Shown: piece after piece, positions 45,575 to 54,326 of the stretch
Layout of the letters: each line of letters begins with the position of its first letter
Numbering within the stretch: position 1 is the first letter of the stretch
NCBI RefSeq assembly: GCF_009728735.1
Contig: NZ_CP024636.1
Span: 334,322-398,321 of the forward strand
Direction: 5' to 3'
DNA length: 64,000 bases
Origin: Pantoea phytobeneficialis
Lineage (GTDB): Bacteria > Pseudomonadota > Gammaproteobacteria > Enterobacterales > Enterobacteriaceae
Notes under the pieces: model-generated
Database searches by the model: none
Told to the model about the DNA's origin: nothing
The model's input: only the letters and a program-made list of their open reading frames with translations
Program-made: the position numbers and the translations under genes

Positions 45575-45927
45575 TCATGTTGCGCAACCCGGCTATCATT
45601 TGGTTGCGCAACAAAAATGCGCATAAAAATTCCTATAATTTCCAGTCTGTTCCACTGAAACTCGCGCACGCCGGGGCAGCGAAACTACGTTGCATTTCTG
45701 TTATGCAATGAGGATTATCCTGTATCGATGCAGATTAGCAGTTGAAAATCTCAGGCCAATCACCGGATAATCGTTTGCCTTTTTTCTGAGTTCCCCCTTT
45801 TACGACCAGAAATACGCGACTACGTAAACGTTTGCGTTGTTTCTCCGTTGGAGAAACGTGCACCAGGATGGCAGGCAAACGTCAGTCGTGCGGCCACTCA
45901 CAACAGCAAAAATTCAGAGGATTAATT
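45575..45927. promoter_or_regulatory. Leader region of ghxP
   Basis: About 350 bp upstream of ghxP. It includes a small stem TTGCAT/ATGCAA (around 45690-45708), a T-run region near 45780, and the PurR box at 45822-45837. No purine riboswitch fold could be recognised by eye. Confidence 0.5.
45822..45837. promoter_or_regulatory. PurR operator before ghxP
   Basis: ACGTAAACGTTTGCGT differs at one base from the perfect PurR palindrome ACGCAAACGTTTGCGT. It lies 91 bp upstream of the ghxP start; the E. coli homologue (yjcD) belongs to the PurR regulon. Confidence 0.85.
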
Positions 45928-47277
45928 ATGTCTGGCGAATCTCGCCCGGCCAGTGGAAAACTGGACGGCTGGTTCAATATTTCAGCACGCGGCAGTAGCG
46001 TGCGTCAGGAAGTGCTGGCGGGCTTAACCACCTTCCTGGCGATGGTCTACTCCGTCATCGTGGTACCGGGTATGCTCGGCAAAGCGGGCTTCTCACCGAC
46101 CGCGGTATTCGTCGCTACCTGCCTGGTGGCGAGTTTCGGTTCGATCATCATGGGGTTGTGGGCCAACCTGCCGATGGCGATTGGCTGCGCTATCTCGCTG
46201 ACGGCGTTTACCGCCTTTAGCCTGGTGCTAGGTCAGCACATCAGCGTGCCGGTGGCGCTTGGTGCGGTGTTCCTGATGGGGCTGCTGTTCACCCTGATCT
46301 CGGTGACCGGCATCCGAGCATGGATTCTGCGCAACCTGCCAATGGGCGTAGCGCATGGTACCGGCATCGGTATTGGCCTGTTTCTGTTGCTGATCGCGGC
46401 TGACAGCGTTGGCCTGGTGGTGAAAAACCCGGCGGCGGGTTTGCCGGTTGAACTGGGCCACTTCGCCTCCTTCCCGGTGATTATGGCGCTGGTGGGTCTG
46501 GCGGCGATCTTCGGGCTGGAGAAGCGCCGTGTCCCTGGCGGCATTTTGCTGACCATTGTGGCGATCTCGATTGTCGGACTGATTTTTGATCCGGCAGTGA
46601 AATATCAGGGGCTGTTTGCCATGCCGAGCCTGAAAGATGCCAGCGGTCAGTCGCTGGTGTTCAGCCTCGATATCATGGGCGCGCTCAAACCCGCGGTGCT
46701 GCCGACGGTGCTGGCGCTGGTGATGACGGCGGTGTTTGATGCTACCGGCACCATCCGGGCGGTGGCCGGCCAGGCTAATCTGCTGGATAAATACGGCCAG
46801 ATCATCAATGGTGGCCGCGCCCTGACCACCGACTCTGTCAGCAGCCTGTTTGCCGGTCTGCTGGGCGCTTCCCCGGCGGCGGTCTATATCGAATCGGCGG
46901 CCGGTACGGCGGCGGGCGGTAAAACCGGTCTGACGGCGGTGGTAGTGGGTCTGTTGTTCATGGTGATTCTGTTTATGTCGCCGCTGGCGTATCTGGTGCC
47001 GGCGTATGCTACTGCTCCGGCGCTGATGTATGTCGGTCTGCTTATGCTCAGCAACGTGGCGAAAATCGATTTCAATGATTTCGTTGATGCCATGTCCGGC
47101 CTGCTGACGGCGGTGTTTATCGTGCTGACCTGCAACATCGTCACCGGCATTATGCTCGGCTTCGCGGCATTGGTGATTGGTCGCCTGTTTGCCGGTGAGT
47201 GGCGCAAGCTGAATATCGGTACGGTGGTGATTGCTGTGGCATTGGTGGCTTTCTACGCCGGTGGCTGGGCCATCTGA
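45928..47277 (+). CDS. ghxP: Guanine/hypoxanthine permease
   Basis: Inner-membrane purine/proton symporter of the NCS2 AzgA-like group, 449 residues as in E. coli GhxP (YjcD). The start at 45928 gives [19 protein letters not shown], matching the family. Conserved stretches: [24 protein letters not shown]-type [18 protein letters not shown], and [21 protein letters not shown] PurR site upstream predicts repression by hypoxanthine/guanine. A strong terminator separates it from yjcE. Confidence 0.96.
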   Translation: MSGESRPASGKLDGWFNISARGSSVRQEVLAGLTTFLAMVYSVIVVPGMLGKAGFSPTAVFVATCLVASFGSIIMGLWANLPMAIGCAISLTAFTAFSLVLGQHISVPVALGAVFLMGLLFTLISVTGIRAWILRNLPMGVAHGTGIGIGLFLLLIAADSVGLVVKNPAAGLPVELGHFASFPVIMALVGLAAIFGLEKRRVPGGILLTIVAISIVGLIFDPAVKYQGLFAMPSLKDASGQSLVFSLDIMGALKPAVLPTVLALVMTAVFDATGTIRAVAGQANLLDKYGQIINGGRALTTDSVSSLFAGLLGASPAAVYIESAAGTAAGGKTGLTAVVVGLLFMVILFMSPLAYLVPAYATAPALMYVGLLMLSNVAKIDFNDFVDAMSGLLTAVFIVLTCNIVTGIMLGFAALVIGRLFAGEWRKLNIGTVVIAVALVAFYAGGWAI

Positions 47278-47321
47278 CCTGAAATTTTCCTGAAATCCGA
47301 ATTATTCGCTTTCCTTGTACT

Positions 47322-47360
47322 GCCGCACGTCGGGTTTTCCCGTCGTGCGGCGTTTTGTTT
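47322..47360 (+). terminator. Terminator between ghxP and yjcE
   Basis: A long hairpin: GCCGCACG-t-CGGG, TTTT loop, CCCG-t-CGTGCGGC, followed by gttttgtttt. Twelve pairs with one t/t mismatch. Confidence 0.92.
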
Positions 47361-47417
47361 TACACTTTCCTGCGCAACAAACATCGCTTTAACGAAAATG
47401 ATTCGCCTAAGGAAAGC

Positions 47418-49067
47418 ATGGAAATCTTCTTTACCATTCTCATCATGACACTGGTTGTGTCACTCTCTGGTGTTGCGGCACGTATCTTGCCGTTTCAAAT
47501 CCCGCTGCCGCTGGTGCAGATCGCGGCCGGTGCAATGCTCGCCTGGCCGACCTTTGGTCTGCATGTCGATTTTGATCCCGAACTGTTTCTGGTGCTGTTT
47601 ATTCCGCCCTTGCTGTTCGCCGACGGCTGGAAAACACCGATTAACGAATTTCTGCATCACGGTCGTGAGATCATCGGACTGGCGCTGGTGCTGGTGCTGA
47701 TCACCGTGGTGGGTATCGGCTATCTGATTTACTGGCTGGTGCCGGGTATCCCGCTGATTCCGGCCTTTGCGCTGGCGGCGGTGCTGTCACCGACCGATGC
47801 GGTGGCGCTCTCCGGTATCGTTGGGGAAGGGCGCATCCCGAAAAAAATCATGTCGATTGTGCAGGGCGAAGCCCTGATGAACGACGCATCCGGCCTGGTG
47901 TCTCTCAAGTTTGCTGTCGCCGTGGCGATGGGCACTATGGTCTTCACCTGGGGCGGTGCCAGCGTCGAGTTCCTCAAAGTGGCGGTTGGCGGCCTGGTGG
48001 CCGGGGTCGCGGTTTGCTGGCTGTATGGCCGCTCGCTGCGTCTGCTGAGTCGCTGGAGCGGTGACGATCCGGCAACGCAGACGGTGTTATTGCTGCTGCT
48101 GCCGTTTGCCTCCTATCTGATTGCGGAACACCTTGGTGTCTCCGGGATCCTCGCGGCAGTGGCGGCCGGTATGACCATCACCCGTTCCGGTATCATCCGC
48201 CAGGCTCCGCTGGCGATGCGTTTACGCGCCAACAGCGTGTGGCAGATGCTGGAATTTGTCTTCAACGGCATGGTGTTCCTGATGCTCGGCCTGCAACTGC
48301 CGGACATTATTGAAACCTCGGTGGCACAGGCCAACGCCGATCCCAATGTCGAGCTGTGGATGCTGTTCACCGACATCGTGTTGGTGTATGCCGCGCTGAT
48401 GGTGGTGCGTTTTGGCTGGCTGTGGATGATGAAACGCGCCAGCCTGCGTTTCCTCAAGAAAAAGCCGCTGGAATTTGCCAGCTACTCCCTGCGCGAACTG
48501 CTGATTGCCTCGTTTGCCGGGGTGCGCGGGGCGATTACCCTTGCCGGTGTGCTGTCAATTCCTCTGTTCCTCAGCAACGGTGACCCGTTCCCGGCGCGCT
48601 ACGAGTTGGTATTCCTCTCTACCGGCGTGATCCTGTTTTCGCTGCTGGTTGGTGTGGTGCTGTTACCCATCCTGCTGCGCGGCATGGAGAGCACCGATAA
48701 AGCAGGCCATCGACGCGAAATTCAAAGCGCGCGTGCCGCGATGGCCAGCGTGGCGATCGAAAGCCTGCAAAAGATGGAAGCCCGGCTGGAAAAAGACACC
48801 GAAGAAAACATCGATCCGGAGCTGTTGAAAGAGGTCAGCCTGCGGGTGATTGGCAATCTGCGCCGTCGCGTGGTCGGGAAAGAGGAGCTGGAGCAGGCGC
48901 TGTTTGCGGAGAACCTTGAACGCCGCTTCCGTCTGACGGCGATCCGCGCCGAGCGCGCCGAGGTGTATCACCTGCGCGCCACCCAGCAAATCTCCAACGA
49001 AACCATGCAGAAATTGTTGCGCGATCTCGACCTGCTGGAAGCCTTGCTGATCGAGAAAGAAGAGTAA
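47418..49067 (+). CDS. yjcE: Na+/H+ antiporter YjcE
   Basis: CPA1-family cation/proton antiporter of 549 residues, the E. coli length. About twelve membrane segments occupy residues 1-410, with FVLFIPPLLFADGW-type motif (FLVLFIPPLLFADGWKTP), AAVLSPTDAVALSGIVGEGR and GEALMNDASGLVSLKFAVAV carrying the ND pair. The last 130 residues are a charged cytoplasmic tail rich in Glu/Arg. ATG 47418 follows AAGGAAAG. It likely helps pH and sodium control; specificity is not proven. Confidence 0.95.
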   Translation: MEIFFTILIMTLVVSLSGVAARILPFQIPLPLVQIAAGAMLAWPTFGLHVDFDPELFLVLFIPPLLFADGWKTPINEFLHHGREIIGLALVLVLITVVGIGYLIYWLVPGIPLIPAFALAAVLSPTDAVALSGIVGEGRIPKKIMSIVQGEALMNDASGLVSLKFAVAVAMGTMVFTWGGASVEFLKVAVGGLVAGVAVCWLYGRSLRLLSRWSGDDPATQTVLLLLLPFASYLIAEHLGVSGILAAVAAGMTITRSGIIRQAPLAMRLRANSVWQMLEFVFNGMVFLMLGLQLPDIIETSVAQANADPNVELWMLFTDIVLVYAALMVVRFGWLWMMKRASLRFLKKKPLEFASYSLRELLIASFAGVRGAITLAGVLSIPLFLSNGDPFPARYELVFLSTGVILFSLLVGVVLLPILLRGMESTDKAGHRREIQSARAAMASVAIESLQKMEARLEKDTEENIDPELLKEVSLRVIGNLRRRVVGKEELEQALFAENLERRFRLTAIRAERAEVYHLRATQQISNETMQKLLRDLDLLEALLIEKEE

Positions 49068-49082
49068 CCGCTGCGCCGCGAA

Positions 49083-49985
49083 TCAGACTGAGATTCGCGG
49101 CGCATTATCCGGCCAGTGCTCACGACAGCAGGCAATCCACGCCTGAGCGCTACGTGACAAATAACTGCCTTCCCGCCAGATCAATCCCAGGCTCCACTTC
49201 AGCTCTGATTCCAGCGGCAGCCACAGCAGTGATTGCTTATCCAGCCGTTGGCAAATCGGTTCCGGCAGGATCGCCAACCCCATTTCCGCCTGCACCATCG
49301 CGGCGAGGAAGTCCCATTGACCGCTGCGCACCGCGATATTTGCCGTCAACCCAAGACGATGAAAGGCCTTCATTAACTGGCGATTGAGCGAAAATTCTTC
49401 GTTGAAAATCAGCAACGGATGTTCCGCCAGCTCACCCAGCCCCAGATGGGTACGATTGAGCCAGGGCGCGGTGCGCGGCAGCAAAACGCATAACGGATGG
49501 TGCATCAACTCCAGTGTATTCAGTGGCAAATCGGCGTCGACCGGCAGCGCCGTCAGCGCGATATCGAGGCTGCCATCCAGCACCGCCTGCTGCACCGTCA
49601 GGCCGCCAAACTCGGCGATTTTCAGTTCCACACCCGGATAACGACGGCGGAAGGCAGAGATGGAACCGGCAATTTGCATCCCCACCATTGGCGGAATGCC
49701 CAACCGCAGCTCGCCGGTCTTCAGTTGGGTGATGTCACCGATCTCAGCTTCCAGTTGGTGAAACTCCTGCAAAATCGCCAACCCACGCTGATAAACCGCC
49801 TGGCCGCTATCGGTAAGATGCAGCTTGCGACCGTCGCGCAGCAGCAGCGTGCAGCCCAGCTCCTCTTCCAGTTGGCGCAGCATTTTACTGATGGTGGGCT
49901 GTGTGACGTAAAGCTTCTGCGCGGCGCGGGTGAAGCTTTGTTGGCGCACCACTTCGGTAAAGTAGCGCAGGGCGCGGACGTCCAT
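49083..49985 (-). CDS. LysR-family regulator (CidR-like)
   Basis: LysR-type regulator of 300 residues. The helix-turn-helix is at the N-terminus (LRYFTEVVRQQSFTRAAQKL, TQPTISKMLRQLEEELG) followed by the two-lobed effector domain. Start at 49985 (MDVRALRYF) has AGGA upstream; an ATG at 50006 adds seven residues without a ribosome site. It is divergent from cidA-cidB genes, an arrangement known from Bacillus and Staphylococcus cidR-cidAB, so it probably activates them. The effector could be acetate or a related overflow metabolite (inference). Confidence 0.9.
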   Translation of the reverse strand: MDVRALRYFTEVVRQQSFTRAAQKLYVTQPTISKMLRQLEEELGCTLLLRDGRKLHLTDSGQAVYQRGLAILQEFHQLEAEIGDITQLKTGELRLGIPPMVGMQIAGSISAFRRRYPGVELKIAEFGGLTVQQAVLDGSLDIALTALPVDADLPLNTLELMHHPLCVLLPRTAPWLNRTHLGLGELAEHPLLIFNEEFSLNRQLMKAFHRLGLTANIAVRSGQWDFLAAMVQAEMGLAILPEPICQRLDKQSLLWLPLESELKWSLGLIWREGSYLSRSAQAWIACCREHWPDNAPRISV

Positions 49986-50092
49986 AGAAGTATTCCTGAT
50001 TGGCATAGTTTGAATAATATTAATTCATTTTTTTCACACTCTGCCTGCGTTTTATACTGAACACCTGATTTATTTACGGGGGAGTGAGGAAA

Positions 50093-50518
50093 ATGGCGTT
50101 CGCATTGAGTCCGCGCAGAACGGACATCCTGCAACGTATTTTCGTCCCGCTACAGTTGGTGCTGTACGTGGGATTGTTTATCGCCAGCGATAAACTGGTG
50201 GGTTGGCTGCATTTGCCGCTGCCTGCCAATGTCGTCGGCATGTTGCTGTTGTTGGTGTTGATTATCACGCGCGTGATACCGCTGCGCTGGGTGAAGGCGG
50301 GCGCTAACTGGCTGCTGGCCGAGATGTTGTTATTCTTTGTCCCGGCGGTGGTGGCGGTGGTGAACTACAGCGATTTGTTGCGCAGCGAGGGTTGGCGCAT
50401 CTGTCTGGTGATTGGCATCAGCACCCTGTTGGTGTTGGCGGCGACCTCGCTGGTGGTTGATCGCGTTTACCGTTTTGAAATGGCGCGTGCAGCGCGTAAG
50501 CAGGCGCATCATGAATGA
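50093..50518 (+). CDS. CidA/LrgA-family holin-like protein
   Basis: Small inner-membrane protein of 141 residues with four hydrophobic segments: QLVLYVGLFIASDKLVGWLH, LPANVVGMLLLLVLIITRVI, LLAEMLLFFVPAVVAVVNYS and ICLVIGISTLLVLAATSLVV. The LP-NVVG and FFVPA-VV motifs are typical of CidA/LrgA, which resemble phage holins and are linked to murein hydrolase control and programmed lysis or to metabolite export. GAGGA precedes ATG 50093. It overlaps the next gene by 8 bases. Confidence 0.9.
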   Translation: MAFALSPRRTDILQRIFVPLQLVLYVGLFIASDKLVGWLHLPLPANVVGMLLLLVLIITRVIPLRWVKAGANWLLAEMLLFFVPAVVAVVNYSDLLRSEGWRICLVIGISTLLVLAATSLVVDRVYRFEMARAARKQAHHE

Positions 50519-51206
50519 TCTGATCATTAGCCTGCTTTGTCTGGCGCTGACGCTGCTGGTTTATTACCTCAACAAACGTTTGTACCAGCGCTGGCGCACT
50601 TTGCTGCTGATGCCGTTGGTGATGACGCCGCTGGTGTTGGTGGTACTGCTGCTGATTACCCATGTGAGCTGGAAAGATTACATCGCCGAAAGCCACTGGC
50701 TGCTGTGGCTGCTTGGCCCGGCAACGCTGGCCTTTGCGGTGCCGGTGTATGAAAACCAGGAGATTATCAAACGCCACTGGTTATCGCTCAGTTTGGGGGT
50801 GGCGACCGCGACGCTGGTGTCGGTGTGCAGTTCGGTGTGGCTGGCGCGTTTGCTTACTCTGCCGGAATCTATTCAGCGCAGCCTGGCCGTGCGCTCCATC
50901 ACCACGCCGTTTGCACTGGCGGCGGCGAAACCGATTGGCGGTCAGCCGGATCTGGTGGCGCTGTTTGTGGTGATCACCGGGGTGTTTGGCATGGCGGTAG
51001 GGGATTTTCTGTTCCTGCGTATCGCGATCAAACAGGGTGTGGCGAAGGGGGCCGGTTTCGGCGCTGCCTCGCACGGTGCTGGTACGGCGCGCGCTTACCA
51101 GATAGGTCAGCAGGAAGGGGTGGTTTCCAGCCTGGTGATGATGCTTTCTGGTGTGGTGACGGTGATCCTTGCCCCCTTGCTGGGGCATCTGATGTGGCAG
51201 GCGTAA
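50511..51206 (+). CDS. CidB/LrgB-family membrane protein
   Basis: Inner-membrane protein of 231 residues and partner of the CidA-like protein. ATG 50511 lies 8 bases inside the end of the previous gene, indicating translational coupling. The conserved SITTPFALAAAKPIGGQPDL and GFGAASHGAGTARAYQIGQQ stretches are diagnostic for the LrgB/CidB family. An intrinsic terminator follows. Homologue of E. coli YohK. Confidence 0.92.
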   Translation: MNDLIISLLCLALTLLVYYLNKRLYQRWRTLLLMPLVMTPLVLVVLLLITHVSWKDYIAESHWLLWLLGPATLAFAVPVYENQEIIKRHWLSLSLGVATATLVSVCSSVWLARLLTLPESIQRSLAVRSITTPFALAAAKPIGGQPDLVALFVVITGVFGMAVGDFLFLRIAIKQGVAKGAGFGAASHGAGTARAYQIGQQEGVVSSLVMMLSGVVTVILAPLLGHLMWQA

Positions 51207-51217
51207 TCTGCCAAATT

Positions 51218-51237
51218 AACGGCCCGCAAGGGCCGTT
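51218..51237 (+). terminator. Terminator of cidAB-like operon
   Basis: AACGGCCC and GGGCCGTT form an 8-bp stem with GCAA loop; the 3' arm runs into tttt. Confidence 0.88.
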
Positions 51238-51351
51238 TTGCATGTTGCTGTCATTCCTGTTTACGTAAAGCTTGCCAAATAAAGTTGTTTCCTGCCGCCT
51301 GGCTGTTTACCCTTTCCGCCGAATTGATTGTCCTTCATGGAGTGGAATTAC

Positions 51352-51897
51352 ATGTTAAAGCAACTTGTTACAGGAAGCGTACTGGGTCTGGCTCTGCTGA
51401 GCAGCGGCGCGCAGGCGATTGAGGGCAGTGTTGACGTGGGTGAACACACCACCAACCTCAACCTTGGCCTCGGTACCAACTCACCGGGTCTGTTCCTTAA
51501 TGGCAACTGGCTGCGCAGCGATCATGATGGCAGCACTTACGGTTTGGGTCTGGGTTACAACGTTGATTTTGGTAACCTGCGTCTGGCTCCGACGGCGAAA
51601 GCGCTGTTTACCCACCCGGAAGATGGTAAAGACGGATTTGCCGTGGCACTGGGTGCGGGTGCGCAGTACAACTTCAATAGCATGTGGGGCCTGTATGGTG
51701 GCTACTACTATGCACCGGAATCCTTCTCTGATCATCTCGACAGCTACCAGGAAGTGTCTGGCGGCCTGAGCTTCACCCCGATCTCGCTGTTGAACGTACG
51801 TGTGGGTTATCAGTATATCGAGCTGAACAACAAAGGCAGCCGTAAAGACAACGTGCTGGCCGATGGCCCGTATGTTGGGGCGTCACTGCGTTTTTAA
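51352..51897 (+). CDS. YfaZ-family outer-membrane protein
   Basis: Exported protein of 181 residues. A signal peptide (LKQLVTGSVLGLALLSSGAQA) is cleaved near residue 22. The rest is an eight-strand barrel pattern with GLGLGYNVDFGNLRLAPTAK, LYGGYYYAPESFSDHLDSYQ and a C-terminal phenylalanine (GASLRF) as in outer-membrane proteins. GGAG lies upstream of ATG 51352. E. coli YfaZ is located elsewhere; function unknown (porin-like). Confidence 0.88.
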   Translation: MLKQLVTGSVLGLALLSSGAQAIEGSVDVGEHTTNLNLGLGTNSPGLFLNGNWLRSDHDGSTYGLGLGYNVDFGNLRLAPTAKALFTHPEDGKDGFAVALGAGAQYNFNSMWGLYGGYYYAPESFSDHLDSYQEVSGGLSFTPISLLNVRVGYQYIELNNKGSRKDNVLADGPYVGASLRF

Positions 51898-51942
51898 TCC
51901 TCTGCGGTTAGAGTCATCTGCGCGTTGTGACCCGCACCCCGG

Positions 51943-52098
51943 CCCTCTCCCATAAGGGAGAGGGCGGTGTGCGATATGCCAGTTTTGCACGGACCATTCC
52001 CTCTCCCATAAGGGAGAGGGAGGGGTACCATATATTCCCTCTCCCATAAGGGAGAGGGAGGGGTACCATATATTCCCTCTCCCACTTGTGGGAGAGGG
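51943..52098. repeat. Cluster of four CCCTCTCCC/GGGAGAGGG hairpins
   Basis: Hairpins at 51943-51964, 51999-52020, 52037-52058 and 52075-52098, each with 9-bp arms CCCTCTCCC and GGGAGAGGG and a 4- to 6-base loop (ATAA or ACTTGT). The middle two belong to an exact tandem 38-bp repeat (51999-52036 and 52037-52074) that includes GGTACC. They separate convergent yfaZ and actP and can serve as a bidirectional termination zone. Confidence 0.95.
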
Positions 52099-52112
52099 CT
52101 AGGGTGAGGGCG

Positions 52113-53765
52113 TCAGTGCGCTTTCCCCTGTGAAATCCCCACACCGGTTTGAGAACGAATAAACTGTCCACGGAAGCGTTGACGTTCAATGGCCCCCTGT
52201 TCCGAATGATCGGTAATGGAAAACAGCCAGGTGCCGATAAACGCGGCCAGTATTGAGAACAACGCCGGATACTCATACGGATAGATCGGCGCAGCATGCC
52301 CTAATACCTGCACCCAGATGGTGGGGCCAAGAATCATCAGCACCACCGCCGTCAGCAAGCCCAGCCAGCCTCCAATCATTGCGCCGCGTGTGGTCAGCTT
52401 CGACCAGTACATCGACAGCAAAATAATCGGGAAGTTACAGCTGGCCGCGATAGAGAACGCCAGGCCGACCATAAAGGCGATATTCTGCTTCTCAAACAAA
52501 ATCCCCAACGCAATCGCTACGATGCCAAGCACCAGCACCGTGACTTTCGAGACATGCAGTTCCTCGCGTTCGGTGGCCTTGCCTTTGCGGATCACGCTGG
52601 CATACAGGTCATGAGAAACCGCAGAAGCCCCCGCCAGCGTTAACCCGGCCACCACCGCCAGAATGGTGGCGAATGCCACAGCAGAGATAAAGCCAAGGAA
52701 CAGGCTGCCACCCACTGCATCCGCCAGATGGACTGCCGCCATATTGGTGCCGCCAATCAGCGCGCCGCTGGCATCTTTAAAGGCGGGATTGGCCCCTACC
52801 AGCAAGATCGCGCCGAAGCCGATAATAAAGGTCAGGAAGTAGAAATAGCCCATAAAGCCGGTGGCCCAAAACACGCTCTTACGCGCCTCACGAGCATCGG
52901 CTACCGTAAAGAAGCGCATCAGGATATGTGGCAATCCGGCAGTACCAAACATCAGGGCCAGTCCGAGCGACAGCGCTGAAATCGGATCTTTCACCAACCC
53001 ACCAGGCTGCATAATGGCTGAGCCTTTCGGGTGTACTGCCATCGCTTCAGTAAACAGCGTGTTGAAGCTGAAACCTGCGGTTTTCATCACCATGACAGCC
53101 ATAAAGGTGGCACCGAACAGCAGCAGCACCGCTTTGATAATCTGCACCCAGGTGGTCGCCAGCATGCCGCCGAACAGCACATACATCACCATCAGGATGC
53201 CCACCAGAATGACCGCGACATGGTAATTGAGGCCGAACAGGAGCTGAATCAGCTTACCGGCACCAACCATCTGCGCAATCAGATACAGCGCCACCACCAC
53301 CAGTGAACCACAGGCGGAAAGGGTGCGAATGGGTTTTTGCTCCAGACGATAGGAGGCCACGTCAGCAAAGGTATAGCGACCAAGGTTGCGTAAACGCTCG
53401 GCAATCAGAAACAGGATCATCGGCCAGCCCACCAGAAAGCCGAGCGAATAGATCAGGCCGTCATAACCGGAGGTGTAAACCAGGGCGGAGATGCCGAGAA
53501 ACGAGGCTGCGGACATATAATCGCCTGCCATCGCCAGCCCGTTCTGAAAACCGGTGATATTGCCGCCTGCGGTATAGTAATCGCTGCGAGAACGGGTACG
53601 TTTGGAAGCCCAATACGTAATCCCGAGGGTCGCGGCGACGAACACCACAAACATAATAATGGCGCCGTAATTGATGGGTTGTTTCTGCACCGCACCGGTA
53701 ATGGCATCGGCGGCAAAGGCGCTGATGGGGGCGGCGGCGAGGAACAGTGGGAGCAGACGCTTCAT
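52113..53765 (-). CDS. actP: Cation/acetate symporter ActP
   Basis: Sodium/solute symporter family permease for acetate and glycolate, 550 residues, signal-like N-terminus ([20 protein letters not shown]) followed by thirteen membrane segments. [40 protein letters not shown] and [20 protein letters not shown] match E. coli ActP. Its ATG overlaps the yjcH stop by 4 bases, so the two are coupled. In E. coli acs-yjcH-actP form one operon; the order is the same here, with 235 bp between acs and yjcH. Confidence 0.97.
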   Translation of the reverse strand: MKRLLPLFLAAAPISAFAADAITGAVQKQPINYGAIIMFVVFVAATLGITYWASKRTRSRSDYYTAGGNITGFQNGLAMAGDYMSAASFLGISALVYTSGYDGLIYSLGFLVGWPMILFLIAERLRNLGRYTFADVASYRLEQKPIRTLSACGSLVVVALYLIAQMVGAGKLIQLLFGLNYHVAVILVGILMVMYVLFGGMLATTWVQIIKAVLLLFGATFMAVMVMKTAGFSFNTLFTEAMAVHPKGSAIMQPGGLVKDPISALSLGLALMFGTAGLPHILMRFFTVADAREARKSVFWATGFMGYFYFLTFIIGFGAILLVGANPAFKDASGALIGGTNMAAVHLADAVGGSLFLGFISAVAFATILAVVAGLTLAGASAVSHDLYASVIRKGKATEREELHVSKVTVLVLGIVAIALGILFEKQNIAFMVGLAFSIAASCNFPIILLSMYWSKLTTRGAMIGGWLGLLTAVVLMILGPTIWVQVLGHAAPIYPYEYPALFSILAAFIGTWLFSITDHSEQGAIERQRFRGQFIRSQTGVGISQGKAH

Positions 53766-54091
53766 GATTTCACCTCGCGCAGAATTTGTTGGGTCAGACG
53801 ATCAAATTCACTGTTGGCACGCCAGACATAAATTCCCGTCAGCACAAAAGAGATCACAATCAGGCCGACGCCGATGGGGATACCTCGCGTGACGTTAGTG
53901 CCGGGATGGAGTGGCGTACCGAGCCAGGCGGGGGCGAAGGCGATCAGCAGGATAAAACCGACATATAACACCAGCATGATCAGGCTGAGCACCAGCGCAA
54001 AGGACTGGCGTTTATGCACCAGCTCCTGAAAGCGCGGATTGCTCTCGATTTGTTGCCACACAGCTTCCTGTTGGTTTACGGCTTCGTTCAT
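53762..54091 (-). CDS. yjcH: DUF485 membrane protein YjcH
   Basis: Inner-membrane protein of 109 residues, five more than E. coli YjcH. Two hydrophobic segments flank the conserved loop [23 protein letters not shown]; the core VIQRI-like start is replaced by [20 protein letters not shown]. The start at 54091 follows GGAG; GTG 54094 is one codon earlier. It overlaps actP and probably assists its activity or assembly. Between it and acs lies a REP palindrome. Confidence 0.95.
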   Translation of the reverse strand: MNEAVNQQEAVWQQIESNPRFQELVHKRQSFALVLSLIMLVLYVGFILLIAFAPAWLGTPLHPGTNVTRGIPIGVGLIVISFVLTGIYVWRANSEFDRLTQQILREVKS

Positions 54092-54260
54092 CACAGTTTC
54101 TCCAGAGGCAAGGCAGGCAGTAACCTCACCGGAAAGTGATGTTAACTGACTGAATGTTCTAATTATTTAGTAAATGCGATGTTGACGAGTACGACGGAGG
54201 GCAGGGTTGACGATGCGGAGCCTGTGGGGACAGGCTGAACCGCATTGCCGGGTTATATTC

Positions 54261-54307
54261 GTAGCGGCGCGATTATCAGTACGGCGCGCGATAAATTGCG
54301 CCGCTAC
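54261..54307. repeat. REP-type palindrome
   Basis: gtagcggcgcgatta at the left and gcgcgataaattgcgccgct running into ac at the right: a shorter, slightly decayed copy of the dispersed palindrome, between acs and yjcH. As both genes are on the minus strand it may limit read-through within the acs-yjcH-actP operon. Confidence 0.8.
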
Positions 54308-54326
54308 GTATTTATCAGATGACTAT

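Noticed and set aside
45575..45927. Purine riboswitch upstream of ghxP
   Set aside because: No three-helix purine aptamer with the conserved junction could be seen; the PurR box explains control well enough.
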